Source of the DNA: Thermoleophilaceae bacterium
GTDB taxonomy: Bacteria > Actinomycetota > Thermoleophilia > Solirubrobacterales > Thermoleophilaceae
Reading direction: 5' to 3'
Length of the DNA stretch: 32,540 nt
NCBI GenBank assembly: GCA_016929195.1
Contig: JAFGJG010000009.1
Location: 1 to 32,540 of the forward strand
Part shown: positions 1-7,598 of the stretch, piece by piece
Numbering within the stretch: the stretch's first letter is position 1
How the letters are laid out: each line of letters starts with the position of its first letter
The notes under the pieces: model-generated
What the model was told of the DNA's origin: nothing
Database searches by the model: none
The model's input: only the letters and a program-made list of their open reading frames with translations
Made by a program: the position numbers and the translations under genes

Positions 1-396
1 CCGGAGCAGAAGGAGGTGCGCGACATGGGCGGCACGATGCGGCTCGGAGCCGACCCCGTGAAGCTTCACGACGACACGCGCGCCCGTGCGATCTACGACG
101 AGGCTGTCATCTACGAGCGCCATCGTCACCGCTACGAGGTGAACAACCACCTCCGCAAGCGGCTCGAGCACGCCGGGCTCGTCTTCAGCGGCACCTCGCC
201 GGACGACAGGCTGGTCGAGGTCGTCGAGCTGCCCGGCCACCCGTTCTTCGTGGCGTCGCAGTACCACCCCGAGTTCAAGTCGCGCCCGCTGCGCCCGCAG
301 CCGCTGTTCCGGGAGTTCGTGGGCAGCGCCCTGGAGCTCGCACGCGACCGTGCGCCCGAGGTGGAGCCGGACGTGCGGGCCGAGTCGCGCGCCTGA
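1..396 (+). CDS. pyrG: CTP synthase, C-terminal part (cut by window edge)
   Basis: This is the last 131 residues of CTP synthase, which makes CTP from UTP, ATP and glutamine in the cytosol. The frame is open from base 1, so the amidoligase domain and most of the class I glutamine amidotransferase domain lie outside the window. Visible landmarks are [19 protein letters not shown] and [10 protein letters not shown] near residue 90. The last motif carries the catalytic His and Glu of the GATase triad; the nucleophilic Cys lies upstream of the window. A Glu/Arg-rich tail of about 25 residues follows the domain. The peptidase gene starts 7 bases after the stop. The assignment is firm from these motifs. 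Confidence 0.95.
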   Translation, partial: PEQKEVRDMGGTMRLGADPVKLHDDTRARAIYDEAVIYERHRHRYEVNNHLRKRLEHAGLVFSGTSPDDRLVEVVELPGHPFFVASQYHPEFKSRPLRPQPLFREFVGSALELARDRAPEVEPDVRAESRA

Positions 397-403
397 GCGG
401 GCG

Positions 404-1543
404 GTGAGCGCCGCGGTCCGCAGCGCAGCTCCGCCCGAGCGCGAGCGCGTCGTGGCCGACTTCGTGCGGCTGTGCGAGATCGCGAGCCCGTCGCAGAGCG
501 AGCGCGCGGTCGCCGATGCGGTCGCCGCCGAGCTGCGCGAGCTCGGGCTCGACGTCAGCGAGGACGACAGCGGGTCCCACACGGGCTCCGACGCCGGCAA
601 CCTGCTGGCCCGGATCGAGGGGCCGGAGGGCGCGCGGACGATTCTGCTCTGCGCGCATCTCGACACGGTGCCGCTCGCGGCGCCGGTGAACGTGGTGCAG
701 GACGGCGGTGCGCTCCGCAACGGCAACGAGGCGATCCTGGGCGCCGACAACAAGGCCGCCGTGGCGACGATCCTCGGTGCCGCGCGGCGGCTGGTGGCAG
801 ATGGCTCGCCGGTGGGCGTCGAGCTGCTCTTCACGACCTGTGAGGAGCGGGCGCTCGACGGCGCGAAGGCCGTGGACGTGGGGTCGCTCCGCTCCGAGTA
901 CGGGTTCGTGTTCGACCATGCATCGCCGATCGGTGAGATCGTCGTCGCCTCGCCGACCTACTACCGGCTCGAGGCGCGCTTCCTCGGCCACGCGGCCCAC
1001 GCCGGCATCCGGCCCGAGGCCGGGCGCAACGCCATCGCCGCCGCCGCCCATGCGATCGCCGCGATCCCGATCGGGCGGATCGACGCCGAGACGACCACCA
1101 ACGTGGGCCTGATCGAGGGCGGGAGCGCGTCGAACGTGGTGGCCGAGCGCTGTGTGGCGGAGTTCGAGGCACGCAGCCTCGACGAGGCGCGCGCCGCCGA
1201 GACCGTGCAGGGCATGGTCGACGCCGCCACCGAGTCCGCCGCCCACGCGGAATGCGACGTGGAGACCGAGGTCGAGCGGCTGTTCCGCGGCTACCGGCTC
1301 GCCCGCACCGCGCCGGCCGTGGAGGTCGCCGCGGCCGCGCTCCAGGCGCGCGGCTTCGAGCCCGCCTACATCGCGACCGGCGGCGGGAGCGACGCCAATG
1401 TGTTCGTGGCCGCGGGCCTGCCGGTCGTGAACCTCGCGAATGGGACCGAGCGCAACCACCAGCCGGACGAGAGCGTGACCGTCGAGGCGCTCGAGCAGAT
1501 GCTCGACGTGACGCTCGCGATAGTCGCGGCCAGCGGTGGCTGA
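404..1543 (+). CDS. M20-family metallopeptidase, peptidase T-like
   Basis: Cytosolic di-zinc exopeptidase of the M20 family, 379 residues, most like the PepT-like branch. The GTG at 404 is chosen because it follows the pyrG stop directly; an earlier in-frame start at 350 would overlap pyrG by 47 bases. Metal ligands can be read: CAHLDTVP (His85, with Asp87), GADNKAA (Asp115), TTCEER (catalytic Glu147 and Glu148), FDH (Asp171) and NHQPDE (His352). The dimerisation domain begins near residue 190 with LGHAAHAGIRPEAG. GGGSDANVF near residue 330 is also typical. The substrate is not readable from sequence: tripeptides are expected for PepT, but many homologues are uncharacterised. The next gene overlaps its 3' end by 8 bases, indicating co-translation. 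Confidence 0.9.
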   Translation: MSAAVRSAAPPERERVVADFVRLCEIASPSQSERAVADAVAAELRELGLDVSEDDSGSHTGSDAGNLLARIEGPEGARTILLCAHLDTVPLAAPVNVVQDGGALRNGNEAILGADNKAAVATILGAARRLVADGSPVGVELLFTTCEERALDGAKAVDVGSLRSEYGFVFDHASPIGEIVVASPTYYRLEARFLGHAAHAGIRPEAGRNAIAAAAHAIAAIPIGRIDAETTTNVGLIEGGSASNVVAERCVAEFEARSLDEARAAETVQGMVDAATESAAHAECDVETEVERLFRGYRLARTAPAVEVAAAALQARGFEPAYIATGGGSDANVFVAAGLPVVNLANGTERNHQPDESVTVEALEQMLDVTLAIVAASGG

Positions 1544-2060
1544 GTTCGAGCGCATCGGAGGCGAGGTCGCCTGGGAGGGCAGGCTCGCCACCGTCCGCGT
1601 GGAGCGGTTCCGCTACGAGGACGGCGAGGAGGCGGAGCGCGAGATCGTGGCGCACCCCGGGGCGGTCGGCATTCTCGCTGTCGACGGCGATGCGCTGATC
1701 CTGGTCCGCCAGCCGCGCGAGGCCGTGGGCGAACCCGACCTGCTCGAGCTCCCCGCCGGGAAGCTGGACGAGGGCGAGGACCCGCTCTCGACCGCCGGGC
1801 GCGAGCTCGCCGAGGAGGTCGGGAAGGGCGCCCGCCGCTGGACGCCGGTGAAGAGCTTCTTCACGTCGCCGGGGTTCACCGACGAGGAGTGCCACATCTT
1901 CCTGGCCGAGGATCTCTACGAGGAGCGGGCCGAGGCGGAGGAGAACGAGCGCATCGAGATCGTGCGCTGGCCGCTCGACCGGCTGGACGAGGCGATCGAC
2001 GAGTGCCGGGACTCGAAGACGCTCATCGGATTGCTCTGGCTGCGCGCCCGGCCGGCCTGA
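1536..2060 (+). CDS. NUDIX hydrolase, ADP-ribose pyrophosphatase-like
   Basis: 174-residue NUDIX hydrolase. The box GX5EX7REUXEEXGU is complete at residues 75-97, with Gly75, Glu81, Arg89-Glu90, Glu93-Glu94 and Gly96. LVRQPREAVGEPDLLELPAGK just before the box resembles ADP-ribose/ADP-sugar pyrophosphatases (NudF type), which split ADP-ribose into AMP and ribose 5-phosphate. The Pro about 16 residues after the box (SFFTSPGFTDE) fits the same subgroup. The GTG start at 1536 overlaps the peptidase stop by 8 bases, so the two genes are probably one transcriptional unit. Exact nucleoside-diphosphate substrate remains inferred. Confidence 0.9.
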   Translation: MAEFERIGGEVAWEGRLATVRVERFRYEDGEEAEREIVAHPGAVGILAVDGDALILVRQPREAVGEPDLLELPAGKLDEGEDPLSTAGRELAEEVGKGARRWTPVKSFFTSPGFTDEECHIFLAEDLYEERAEAEENERIEIVRWPLDRLDEAIDECRDSKTLIGLLWLRARPA

Positions 2061-2112
2061 CGCGCCCGTTGCAGGGGAAGGTGAGGCCGGGCCGCGGGGA
2101 GAACTCGTCGGC

Positions 2113-3057
2113 GTGGCCACGGTTGCGGCGACTCCCGAGACGCAGCGCATCGAACAGCTGGTGCTCGACTTCCTGGCGTACCTCGAGTTCGAGCGCGGCC
2201 TGTCGCGCAACACGCTCGAGGCCTACCGCTCGGACCTTCTCCAGTACGGGCGCTTCCTGGCCACCCGCGACGTGTCCGCGCTCGACGCGACGGGCCGCGA
2301 CGTCGGCGACTTCCTGACCTCGCTCGCGACCGGCTCCGGCGGCTCGAAGCCGGCGTCCCCGGCCACGATCCACCGGAAGACCGCCTGCCTTCGGTCCTTC
2401 TACCGGCACCTGCGCCGCGACGGCCTGGTCGAGAACGACCCGACGGCGGCCCTGAGCGCGCCGCGGCGCAGCCGCAAGCTTCCGCATGTGCTCACACGCG
2501 GAGAGGTGGAGCGCCTGCTCGCCCAGCCGCGCGGCGGCGAGCCGGCGGCGCGCCGCGACCGGGCGCTGCTCGAGCTCATGTACGCCTGCGGGCTGCGGGC
2601 CTCCGAGGCGATCGGGCTCGAGGTGGGGGACGTGGACCTGGAGGAGCGGGTGTTGCGCGCCCGCGGCAAGGGCTCGAAGGAGCGCGTCGTGCCGATCGGG
2701 CAGGTGGCGGCGCGCGCGGTGGCCTCGTATCTGGAGCACGGCCGGCCCGCGCTCGTGAAGGGGCGCCCGGAGCGCCACCTGTTCGTGAACTTCCGCGGCG
2801 CTCCGCTCACGCGCCAGGGGCTCTACAAGATCGTTCGCCGGCACGCGCTGACCGCGGGCCTGGCCGACCGCATGAGCCCGCACACGCTCCGGCACAGCTT
2901 CGCGACCCACCTGCTGGCCGGCGGCTGCGACCTGCGCTCGGTCCAGGAGATGCTGGGCCACGCCGACGTCTCGACGACCCAGCTGTACACGCACCTGTCG
3001 AGCGAGCGCCTGAAGGACGTGTACTTCCGGGCCCACCCGCGTGCGACGGCCGGCTGA
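2113..3057 (+). CDS. xerD: Tyrosine recombinase XerD
   Basis: 314-residue site-specific tyrosine recombinase that would resolve chromosome dimers at dif with XerC. The N-terminal SAM-like DNA-binding domain spans about residues 12-105 (LDFLAYLEFERGLSRNT). All catalytic residues are visible: Arg162 in ACGLRASE, Lys186 in GKGSKER, His257 and Arg260 in SPHTLRHSF, His283 in LGHADVSTTQ, and nucleophile Tyr292 in LYTHLS. Length and the YTHLSSERLKDVYFRAHPRA tail fit housekeeping XerD rather than a phage integrase. The start is GTG, 52 bases after the NUDIX stop; AGAACT lies 7 nt upstream. The neighbourhood nudix-xerD is a common actinobacterial arrangement. Confidence 0.93.
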   Translation: MATVAATPETQRIEQLVLDFLAYLEFERGLSRNTLEAYRSDLLQYGRFLATRDVSALDATGRDVGDFLTSLATGSGGSKPASPATIHRKTACLRSFYRHLRRDGLVENDPTAALSAPRRSRKLPHVLTRGEVERLLAQPRGGEPAARRDRALLELMYACGLRASEAIGLEVGDVDLEERVLRARGKGSKERVVPIGQVAARAVASYLEHGRPALVKGRPERHLFVNFRGAPLTRQGLYKIVRRHALTAGLADRMSPHTLRHSFATHLLAGGCDLRSVQEMLGHADVSTTQLYTHLSSERLKDVYFRAHPRATAG

Positions 3058-3058
3058 A

Positions 3059-3064
3059 TAGTCT
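3059..3064 (+). promoter_or_regulatory. -10-like hexamer TAGTCT before mutM
   Basis: TAGTCT ends 9 nt before the mutM ATG and overlaps the end of xerD. There is no Shine-Dalgarno sequence in the 9-nt gap. The spacing fits a -10 element whose transcript begins at or very near the start codon, that is a leaderless mRNA. This is inferred from the repeated pattern in the window. Confidence 0.45.
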
Positions 3065-3073
3065 CGGCGGGCG

Positions 3074-3934
3074 ATGCCCGAGCTGCCCGAGGTCGAGACG
3101 ATCCGCCGTCAGCTGGCGCCGGCGATCGAGGGGCGCAGGCTGGTCCGCGTCGAGGTCCGCGACCCGCGCTGGTCGGACCCGGCGCCGCCCGAGGCCGTGG
3201 CCGACGCGCTCGACGGACGGGTCGTCGAGCGGCTCGATCGCCGCGGCAAGTACCTGATCGCCACGTTCGAGGACGACGTCCACCTCGTCATGCACCTGCG
3301 CATGACCGGGAACCTGCTGCTCCGCGTCGACGACGAGGTGCCGCCGCACACCCGGGTGGTGTTCGAGCTCGACGACGGGCGCCGGCTGCTGTTCGTGGAC
3401 GTGCGCCGCTTCGGGACCGGCGACGTCCTGCTCGGCGAGGACGCTCTGCGCGACTACTTCGGCTCGCGCCTCGGGGTGGAGCCGCTCAGCGCCGACTTCA
3501 CGGCGGAGGCGCTGCGCGCCCAGGCGAAGGGCCGCACGCAGCCCGTCAAGGCGTTCCTGCTGAACCAGGAGCGCGTGGCCGGGGTCGGGAACATCTACGC
3601 CGACGAGGCGCTGTTCCGCGCCCGGATCCACCCGCTGCGCCCGGTCGGCGGGCTGAAGCGCGCCCAGGTGGAGGCGCTGCGCGACGCGGTCGTGGAGACG
3701 CTCGAGCTGGGGATCGACTCGAAGGGCGCGTCGATCGACGACTACCGCCACATCGACGGCGCCCAGGGCAGCTTCCAGGACCGCTTCCTCGTCCATACGC
3801 GCGAGGGGGAGCCGTGCCCGCGCTGCGGCAACACGATCAAGAAGATGCGCGCCGCCGGGCGCGGGACCTACGTGTGCGAGCGCTGCCAGACGCGCCCGCG
3901 CGTCAGGCGGGCCCGCCGTTCGAGCTCGGCCTGA
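3074..3934 (+). CDS. mutM: Formamidopyrimidine-DNA glycosylase (Fpg/MutM)
   Basis: 286-residue bifunctional DNA glycosylase/AP lyase that removes 8-oxoguanine and ring-opened purines. The N-terminal PELPEVE motif supplies the catalytic Pro2 and Glu3 after Met removal, and the conserved Lys is at about residue 59 (RGKYLI). The H2TH region is seen in QERVAGVGNIYADEALF, and HTREGEPCPRC leads into a C-terminal zinc finger with Cys248, Cys251, Cys268 and Cys271 (C-X2-C-X16-C-X2-C). Family length is typical. Its 3' end overlaps the convergent glutaredoxin gene by 32 bases, so both mRNAs can pair at their ends. The start follows a TAGTCT -10-like element, not an SD site. Confidence 0.95.
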   Translation: MPELPEVETIRRQLAPAIEGRRLVRVEVRDPRWSDPAPPEAVADALDGRVVERLDRRGKYLIATFEDDVHLVMHLRMTGNLLLRVDDEVPPHTRVVFELDDGRRLLFVDVRRFGTGDVLLGEDALRDYFGSRLGVEPLSADFTAEALRAQAKGRTQPVKAFLLNQERVAGVGNIYADEALFRARIHPLRPVGGLKRAQVEALRDAVVETLELGIDSKGASIDDYRHIDGAQGSFQDRFLVHTREGEPCPRCGNTIKKMRAAGRGTYVCERCQTRPRVRRARRSSSA

Positions 3935-4187
3935 GGAGCTCCTCGAGGGAGCCGTCCCGATCCGCCTCGACCAGCTCGCGGAAGCCGCCCACGGAGCGCT
4001 CCCCGACGAGCACCTGGGGGAACGTCATCTGGCCCGTGAGCGCCACGAGCTCGGCGCGGCCCTGCGGATCCTTGGCGAGGTTGATCTCCGAGAACGCGAA
4101 GCCGCGGGCGCTCAGGAGCGCCTTCGCCTGGCGGCAGAAGCCGCAGGGCTCGGTCGTGTAGACGATGACGTCGTTCGCGTCCGGCAT
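3903..4187 (-). CDS. Glutaredoxin family protein
   Basis: 94-residue glutaredoxin-fold protein. The redox motif is CGFC (Cys15 and Cys18) in TTEPCGFCRQAK, followed by the cis-proline motif TFPQV and the glycine-rich VGGFREL. Such proteins reduce disulfides using a low-molecular-weight thiol or a dedicated reductase; in actinobacteria they can act as mycoredoxin-like proteins, but CGFC does not discriminate. The gene converges on mutM with a 32-base overlap and is divergent from recO, whose start lies 20 bases away. TAGACT (as read on the minus strand) lies 9 nt before the ATG, suggesting leaderless expression. Confidence 0.88.
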   Translation of the reverse strand: MPDANDVIVYTTEPCGFCRQAKALLSARGFAFSEINLAKDPQGRAELVALTGQMTFPQVLVGERSVGGFRELVEADRDGSLEELLRPSSNGGPA

Positions 4188-4193
4188 CGGGAT

Positions 4194-4202
4194 CAGAGTC
4201 TA
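4194..4202. promoter_or_regulatory. Overlapping divergent -10-like elements for glutaredoxin and recO
   Basis: On the minus strand TAGACT (4202-4197) ends 9 nt before the glutaredoxin ATG. On the plus strand CAGAGT (4194-4199) ends 7 nt before the recO GTG. The whole space between the two start codons is only 19 bases, so both promoters must overlap. The sequence shows the hexamers; promoter function is inferred. Confidence 0.4.
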
Positions 4203-4206
4203 GGAA

Positions 4207-4929
4207 GTGCCCGGTACGTACAAGACCGAAGCGGTCGTGCTGCGATCGATCCGCTACGGCGAGGCTGACCGGGTGCTCCACCTCTACACGGCCGACCGCG
4301 GGCGGGTGGGGGCCGTGGCCAAGGGCGTGAGGCGCGTCAAGTCGCGTCTGGGCGGGCGGCTGGAGCCGCTCAGCCGGGTGAGGCTCGTGCTGTACGAGGG
4401 CCGCGGCGAGCTGTCCACCATCAGCCAGGCCGACACGGTGAACGCGCACCCGGCCCTGCGCGAGCGGCGCGACTCGCTCGAGCGGGCGAGCCAGGCCTGC
4501 GAGGCGGTATTGCGGCTGCTCGACTCATCGGAGCCGAACCGGCCCGCCTACAACCTCCTCTGCAACGAGCTGGCGCTGCTCGACGCCGAGCCGGCCGCCG
4601 CCGGGCGGGCTCAGGCGGTCGCCTTCCGCGCCAAGCTGCTGCTCGCCGCGGGGTTCGCCCCCGAGCTCTCGTCCTGCGCCGCGTGCGGCGAGGCCGAGCA
4701 CCTGGGCGCGTTCTCGCCCAGCGCCGGCGGCGTGGTCTGCGCCGGCTGCGAGGCGGGCTCGTTCCCGCTCTCGGAGGAGGCCCACCGCTTCCTGGTCGAG
4801 GCGCTCGCGCGGCCGCTCTCCGAGGTGCCCGGAGCGCCCGGCCCGGCCCTGGCGCAGGCCGACAGGGCCCTCGCGGAGACGCTCGAGCACCACGCCCACG
4901 TCAGGCTCAGACGGGTCGCGGCGGCCTGA
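4207..4929 (+). CDS. recO: DNA repair protein RecO
   Basis: 240-residue recombination mediator of the RecFOR pathway, which helps load RecA on SSB-coated single strands. The N-terminal OB fold is clear: YKTEAVVLRSIRYGEADRV and VGAVAKGVRRVKSR. The central helical part holds SEPNRPAYNLL. A four-cysteine zinc module follows at Cys157, Cys160, Cys178 and Cys181 (CAAC...CAGC), as in most RecO proteins. The GTG start has no SD site and sits 20 bases from the divergent glutaredoxin start. ppdK begins 15 bases after the stop. Confidence 0.93.
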   Translation: MPGTYKTEAVVLRSIRYGEADRVLHLYTADRGRVGAVAKGVRRVKSRLGGRLEPLSRVRLVLYEGRGELSTISQADTVNAHPALRERRDSLERASQACEAVLRLLDSSEPNRPAYNLLCNELALLDAEPAAAGRAQAVAFRAKLLLAAGFAPELSSCAACGEAEHLGAFSPSAGGVVCAGCEAGSFPLSEEAHRFLVEALARPLSEVPGAPGPALAQADRALAETLEHHAHVRLRRVAAA

Positions 4930-4930
4930 G

Positions 4931-4936
4931 TACGAT
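4931..4936 (+). promoter_or_regulatory. -10-like hexamer TACGAT before ppdK
   Basis: TACGAT ends 7 nt before the ppdK GTG and begins right after the recO stop codon. No SD sequence is present in the gap. It is read as the -10 of a leaderless transcript, by analogy with other starts in this window. Confidence 0.45.
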
Positions 4937-4943
4937 CCCCGCA

Positions 4944-7586
4944 GTGGCCGCCGCCTCGAGCGACAGGCTCGTATACCCATTCGCCGAAGGCTCCCGCGAG
5001 ATGCGCGAGCTCCTCGGGGGCAAGGGAGCCAACGTCGCGGAGATGACCCGCGTGCTCGGCGCCGAGCGCGTGCCGGCGGGATTCACGATCACCACCGAGG
5101 CCTGCGTCGCGTTCATGAACGCGGGCCGCAGGGAGCCGGAAGGGCTCGCCGAGCAGGTGGACGCCGCGCTCGCCGAGCTCGAGGAGCGGGCCGGCAAGCA
5201 GCTCGGCGATACGGGCGACCCGCTGCTCGTATCGGTGCGCTCCGGGGCGCGCGACTCGATGCCCGGCATGCTCGACACGGTGCTCAACCTCGGCCTGGGC
5301 GACGAGGCGGTGGAGGGCCTCGCGGGCGCGACGGGCAACGAGCGCTTCGCCTGGGACTCCTACCGGCGCTTCGTCCAGATGTTCGGGAACGTCTGCCGCG
5401 GCGTGCCCGGCGAGCGCTTCGAGCAGGCGATCAAGGAGCGCAAAGGCCAGGCGGGCGTGAAGCTCGACACCGAGCTGTCCGTGGACGACCTCAAGGCGCT
5501 CACCGCGGGCTTCAAGGAGATCTACCGCGACCACACTGGTGAGAGCTTCCCCCAGGAGCCGCGCGAGCAGCTGCGCCAGGCCATCGTCGCGGTGTTCGAC
5601 TCGTGGATGGGCGACCGCGCCGTCGAGTACCGCCGCATCAACCGCATTCCCGACGACTGGGGCACGGCGGTGAACGTGCAGCAGATGGTCTTCGGCAACA
5701 AGGGGGACACGTCGTGCTCGGGCGTCGCCTTCTCGCGTGACGAGATCACCGGCGCGCCGCGCCCGAGCGGGGACTTCCTGCTCAACGCCCAGGGCGAGGA
5801 CGTCGTGTCCGGCGTGCGCACGCCGCGCGACCTGCATGAGCTCGAGGAGGTCATGCCCGAGGCCTACGAGGAGCTGCTCGGCATCCTCGCGGAGCTCGAG
5901 CGCCACTACGGCGACATGCAGGACACCGAGTTCACGGTGGAGGAGGGGCACCTCTACATGCTCCAGACGCGCAACGCGAAGCGGCCGGCCCAGGCGGCGG
6001 TGAGGTTCGCGGTGGACGCGGTCGCCGAGGGCCTGCTCGACAAGGCGCGCGCGATCATGACGATCGACGCCGAGCGGCTCGATGCGCTGCTCCATCCCGC
6101 AATCGCGCGCGAGGCGAAGTTCGACGTGCTCGCCGAGGGCGTGGCGGCCTCGCCGGGCGCCGCGAAGGGCGCGATCGTGTTCACGGCGGCCGACGCCGTG
6201 GCCGCGGCCGGCGAGGAGCGCGACGTGATCCTGGTGCGACCGTTCACCGAGGCGGACGACGTGGCCGGCTTCCACGCGGCCAAGGGGATCCTCACCTCGG
6301 AGGGCGGCAAGGCGAGCCACGCCGCGCTGGTCGCGCGCGGGATGGGGAAGCCCTGCGTGTCGGGGGCGTCGGCGCTCGAGATCGACGTGGCGGCGAAGAC
6401 GCTGGTCGTGAACGGCACCAGGCTCGCGGAGGGCGACACGCTCGTGATCGACGGCACCGCCGGCGTCGTCACGGTGGACGACGTGCCGCTCGAGGAGCCC
6501 AAGGTCAGCGACGAGTTCGAGACGGTGCTCGGCTGGGCGGACGAGCTGCGCCGGCTCGGCGTCCGAACGAACGCCGATACGCCGCAGGACGCCGCCCGGG
6601 CGCGCGAGTTCGGCGCCGAGGGCGTCGGCCTGTGCCGGACCGAGCACATGTTCATGGCGGCGGACCGCCAGCCGAAGATGCGCCGGATGATCATGGCCGA
6701 GACCGAGGACGAGCGCCGTGCGGCGCTCGACAAGCTGCTGCCGCTCCAGCAGGAGGACTTCGAGGGCCTGTTCGAGGAGATGCGCGGCCTGCCCGTCACG
6801 ATCCGGCTCCTCGACCCGCCGCTCCACGAGTTCCTGCCGCACATGGAGGACGTGGAGCGCGAGACCGAGCGCGCCCGGTTCGAGCAGTCCGAGAACCTGG
6901 ACGAGCTCGAGCGGACGCTGCGCCGCGTGCACGATCTGGAGGAGACGAACCCGATGCTCGGGACCCGCGGCGTGCGGCTCGGCGTGCTCCACCCGGAGAT
7001 CTACGAGATGCAGGCACGCGCGATCGTGCGCGCCGCCGAGGCGGTGGCGAAGCGGTCGGGCGAGGCGCCGCGGCTCGAGATCATGATCCCGCTGGTCGCC
7101 TACGAGAAGGAGCTCCAGCTGATGCGCGAGCTCGTGCTGCGGGTGGTCGAGGAGGAGGGCGGGGGCGACCTCGACGTGACCATCGGGACGATGATCGAGC
7201 TGCCCCGCGCCTGCTTCGTGGCCGACCGGATCGCGACTGCGGCGGACTTCTTCTCGTTCGGCACCAACGACCTGACCCAGACCGCGCTGGGGTTCTCGCG
7301 CGACGACGTGGAGGGCAGCTTCCTGCCCGAGTACATCCGGAAGAAGATCGTGGACCGCAGCCCGTTCGAGACGATCGACCAGCCGGGCGTGGGCTGGCTC
7401 GTGCGCCTGGCGGCATGGACCGGGCGCGAGGCCAAGCCGGACCTGAAGCTCGGCATCTGCGGCGAGCACGGGGGAGACCCCGACTCGATCCGCTTCTTCC
7501 AGCTGGCCGGCCTCGACTACGTGAGCTGCTCGCCGTACCGGGTGCCGATCGCGCGGGTCGCGGCGGCTCAGGCGGCGCTCGGATAA
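4944..7586 (+). CDS. ppdK: Pyruvate, phosphate dikinase
   Basis: 880-residue PPDK, which interconverts pyruvate + ATP + Pi and PEP + AMP + PPi. Domains in order: N-terminal ATP-grasp nucleotide-binding domain (about 1-340; LLGGKGANVAEM, VRSGARDSMPGMLDTVLNLG), the swivelling phosphohistidine domain with GGKASHAALVARGMGKPCV (catalytic His459), and the C-terminal TIM-barrel PEP/pyruvate domain (TEHMFM, FFSFGTNDLTQ, GICGEHGGDP with catalytic Cys839). Length matches the bacterial family. The GTG at 4944 is chosen because the longer frame would overlap recO extensively and this start gives the canonical N-terminus. No PPDK regulatory kinase gene is seen nearby. The gene probably links glycolysis and gluconeogenesis. 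Confidence 0.96.
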   Translation: MAAASSDRLVYPFAEGSREMRELLGGKGANVAEMTRVLGAERVPAGFTITTEACVAFMNAGRREPEGLAEQVDAALAELEERAGKQLGDTGDPLLVSVRSGARDSMPGMLDTVLNLGLGDEAVEGLAGATGNERFAWDSYRRFVQMFGNVCRGVPGERFEQAIKERKGQAGVKLDTELSVDDLKALTAGFKEIYRDHTGESFPQEPREQLRQAIVAVFDSWMGDRAVEYRRINRIPDDWGTAVNVQQMVFGNKGDTSCSGVAFSRDEITGAPRPSGDFLLNAQGEDVVSGVRTPRDLHELEEVMPEAYEELLGILAELERHYGDMQDTEFTVEEGHLYMLQTRNAKRPAQAAVRFAVDAVAEGLLDKARAIMTIDAERLDALLHPAIAREAKFDVLAEGVAASPGAAKGAIVFTAADAVAAAGEERDVILVRPFTEADDVAGFHAAKGILTSEGGKASHAALVARGMGKPCVSGASALEIDVAAKTLVVNGTRLAEGDTLVIDGTAGVVTVDDVPLEEPKVSDEFETVLGWADELRRLGVRTNADTPQDAARAREFGAEGVGLCRTEHMFMAADRQPKMRRMIMAETEDERRAALDKLLPLQQEDFEGLFEEMRGLPVTIRLLDPPLHEFLPHMEDVERETERARFEQSENLDELERTLRRVHDLEETNPMLGTRGVRLGVLHPEIYEMQARAIVRAAEAVAKRSGEAPRLEIMIPLVAYEKELQLMRELVLRVVEEEGGGDLDVTIGTMIELPRACFVADRIATAADFFSFGTNDLTQTALGFSRDDVEGSFLPEYIRKKIVDRSPFETIDQPGVGWLVRLAAWTGREAKPDLKLGICGEHGGDPDSIRFFQLAGLDYVSCSPYRVPIARVAAAQAALG

Positions 7587-7589
7587 ACT
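7584..7589 (+). promoter_or_regulatory. -10-like TAAACT that includes the ppdK stop codon
   Basis: The ppdK stop TAA forms the first three bases of TAAACT, which ends 9 nt before the ATG of the beta-helix gene. The 9-nt gap is C-rich with no SD. Dual use of stop codon and -10 is seen directly; promoter activity is inferred. Confidence 0.45.
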
Positions 7590-7598
7590 CGCCCCCCG

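Noticed and set aside
4611-7469. 952-residue minus-strand frame opposite ppdK
   Set aside because: It is the codon-position shadow of ppdK: His/Arg/Leu/Val-rich with no domain, while ppdK has every catalytic motif.
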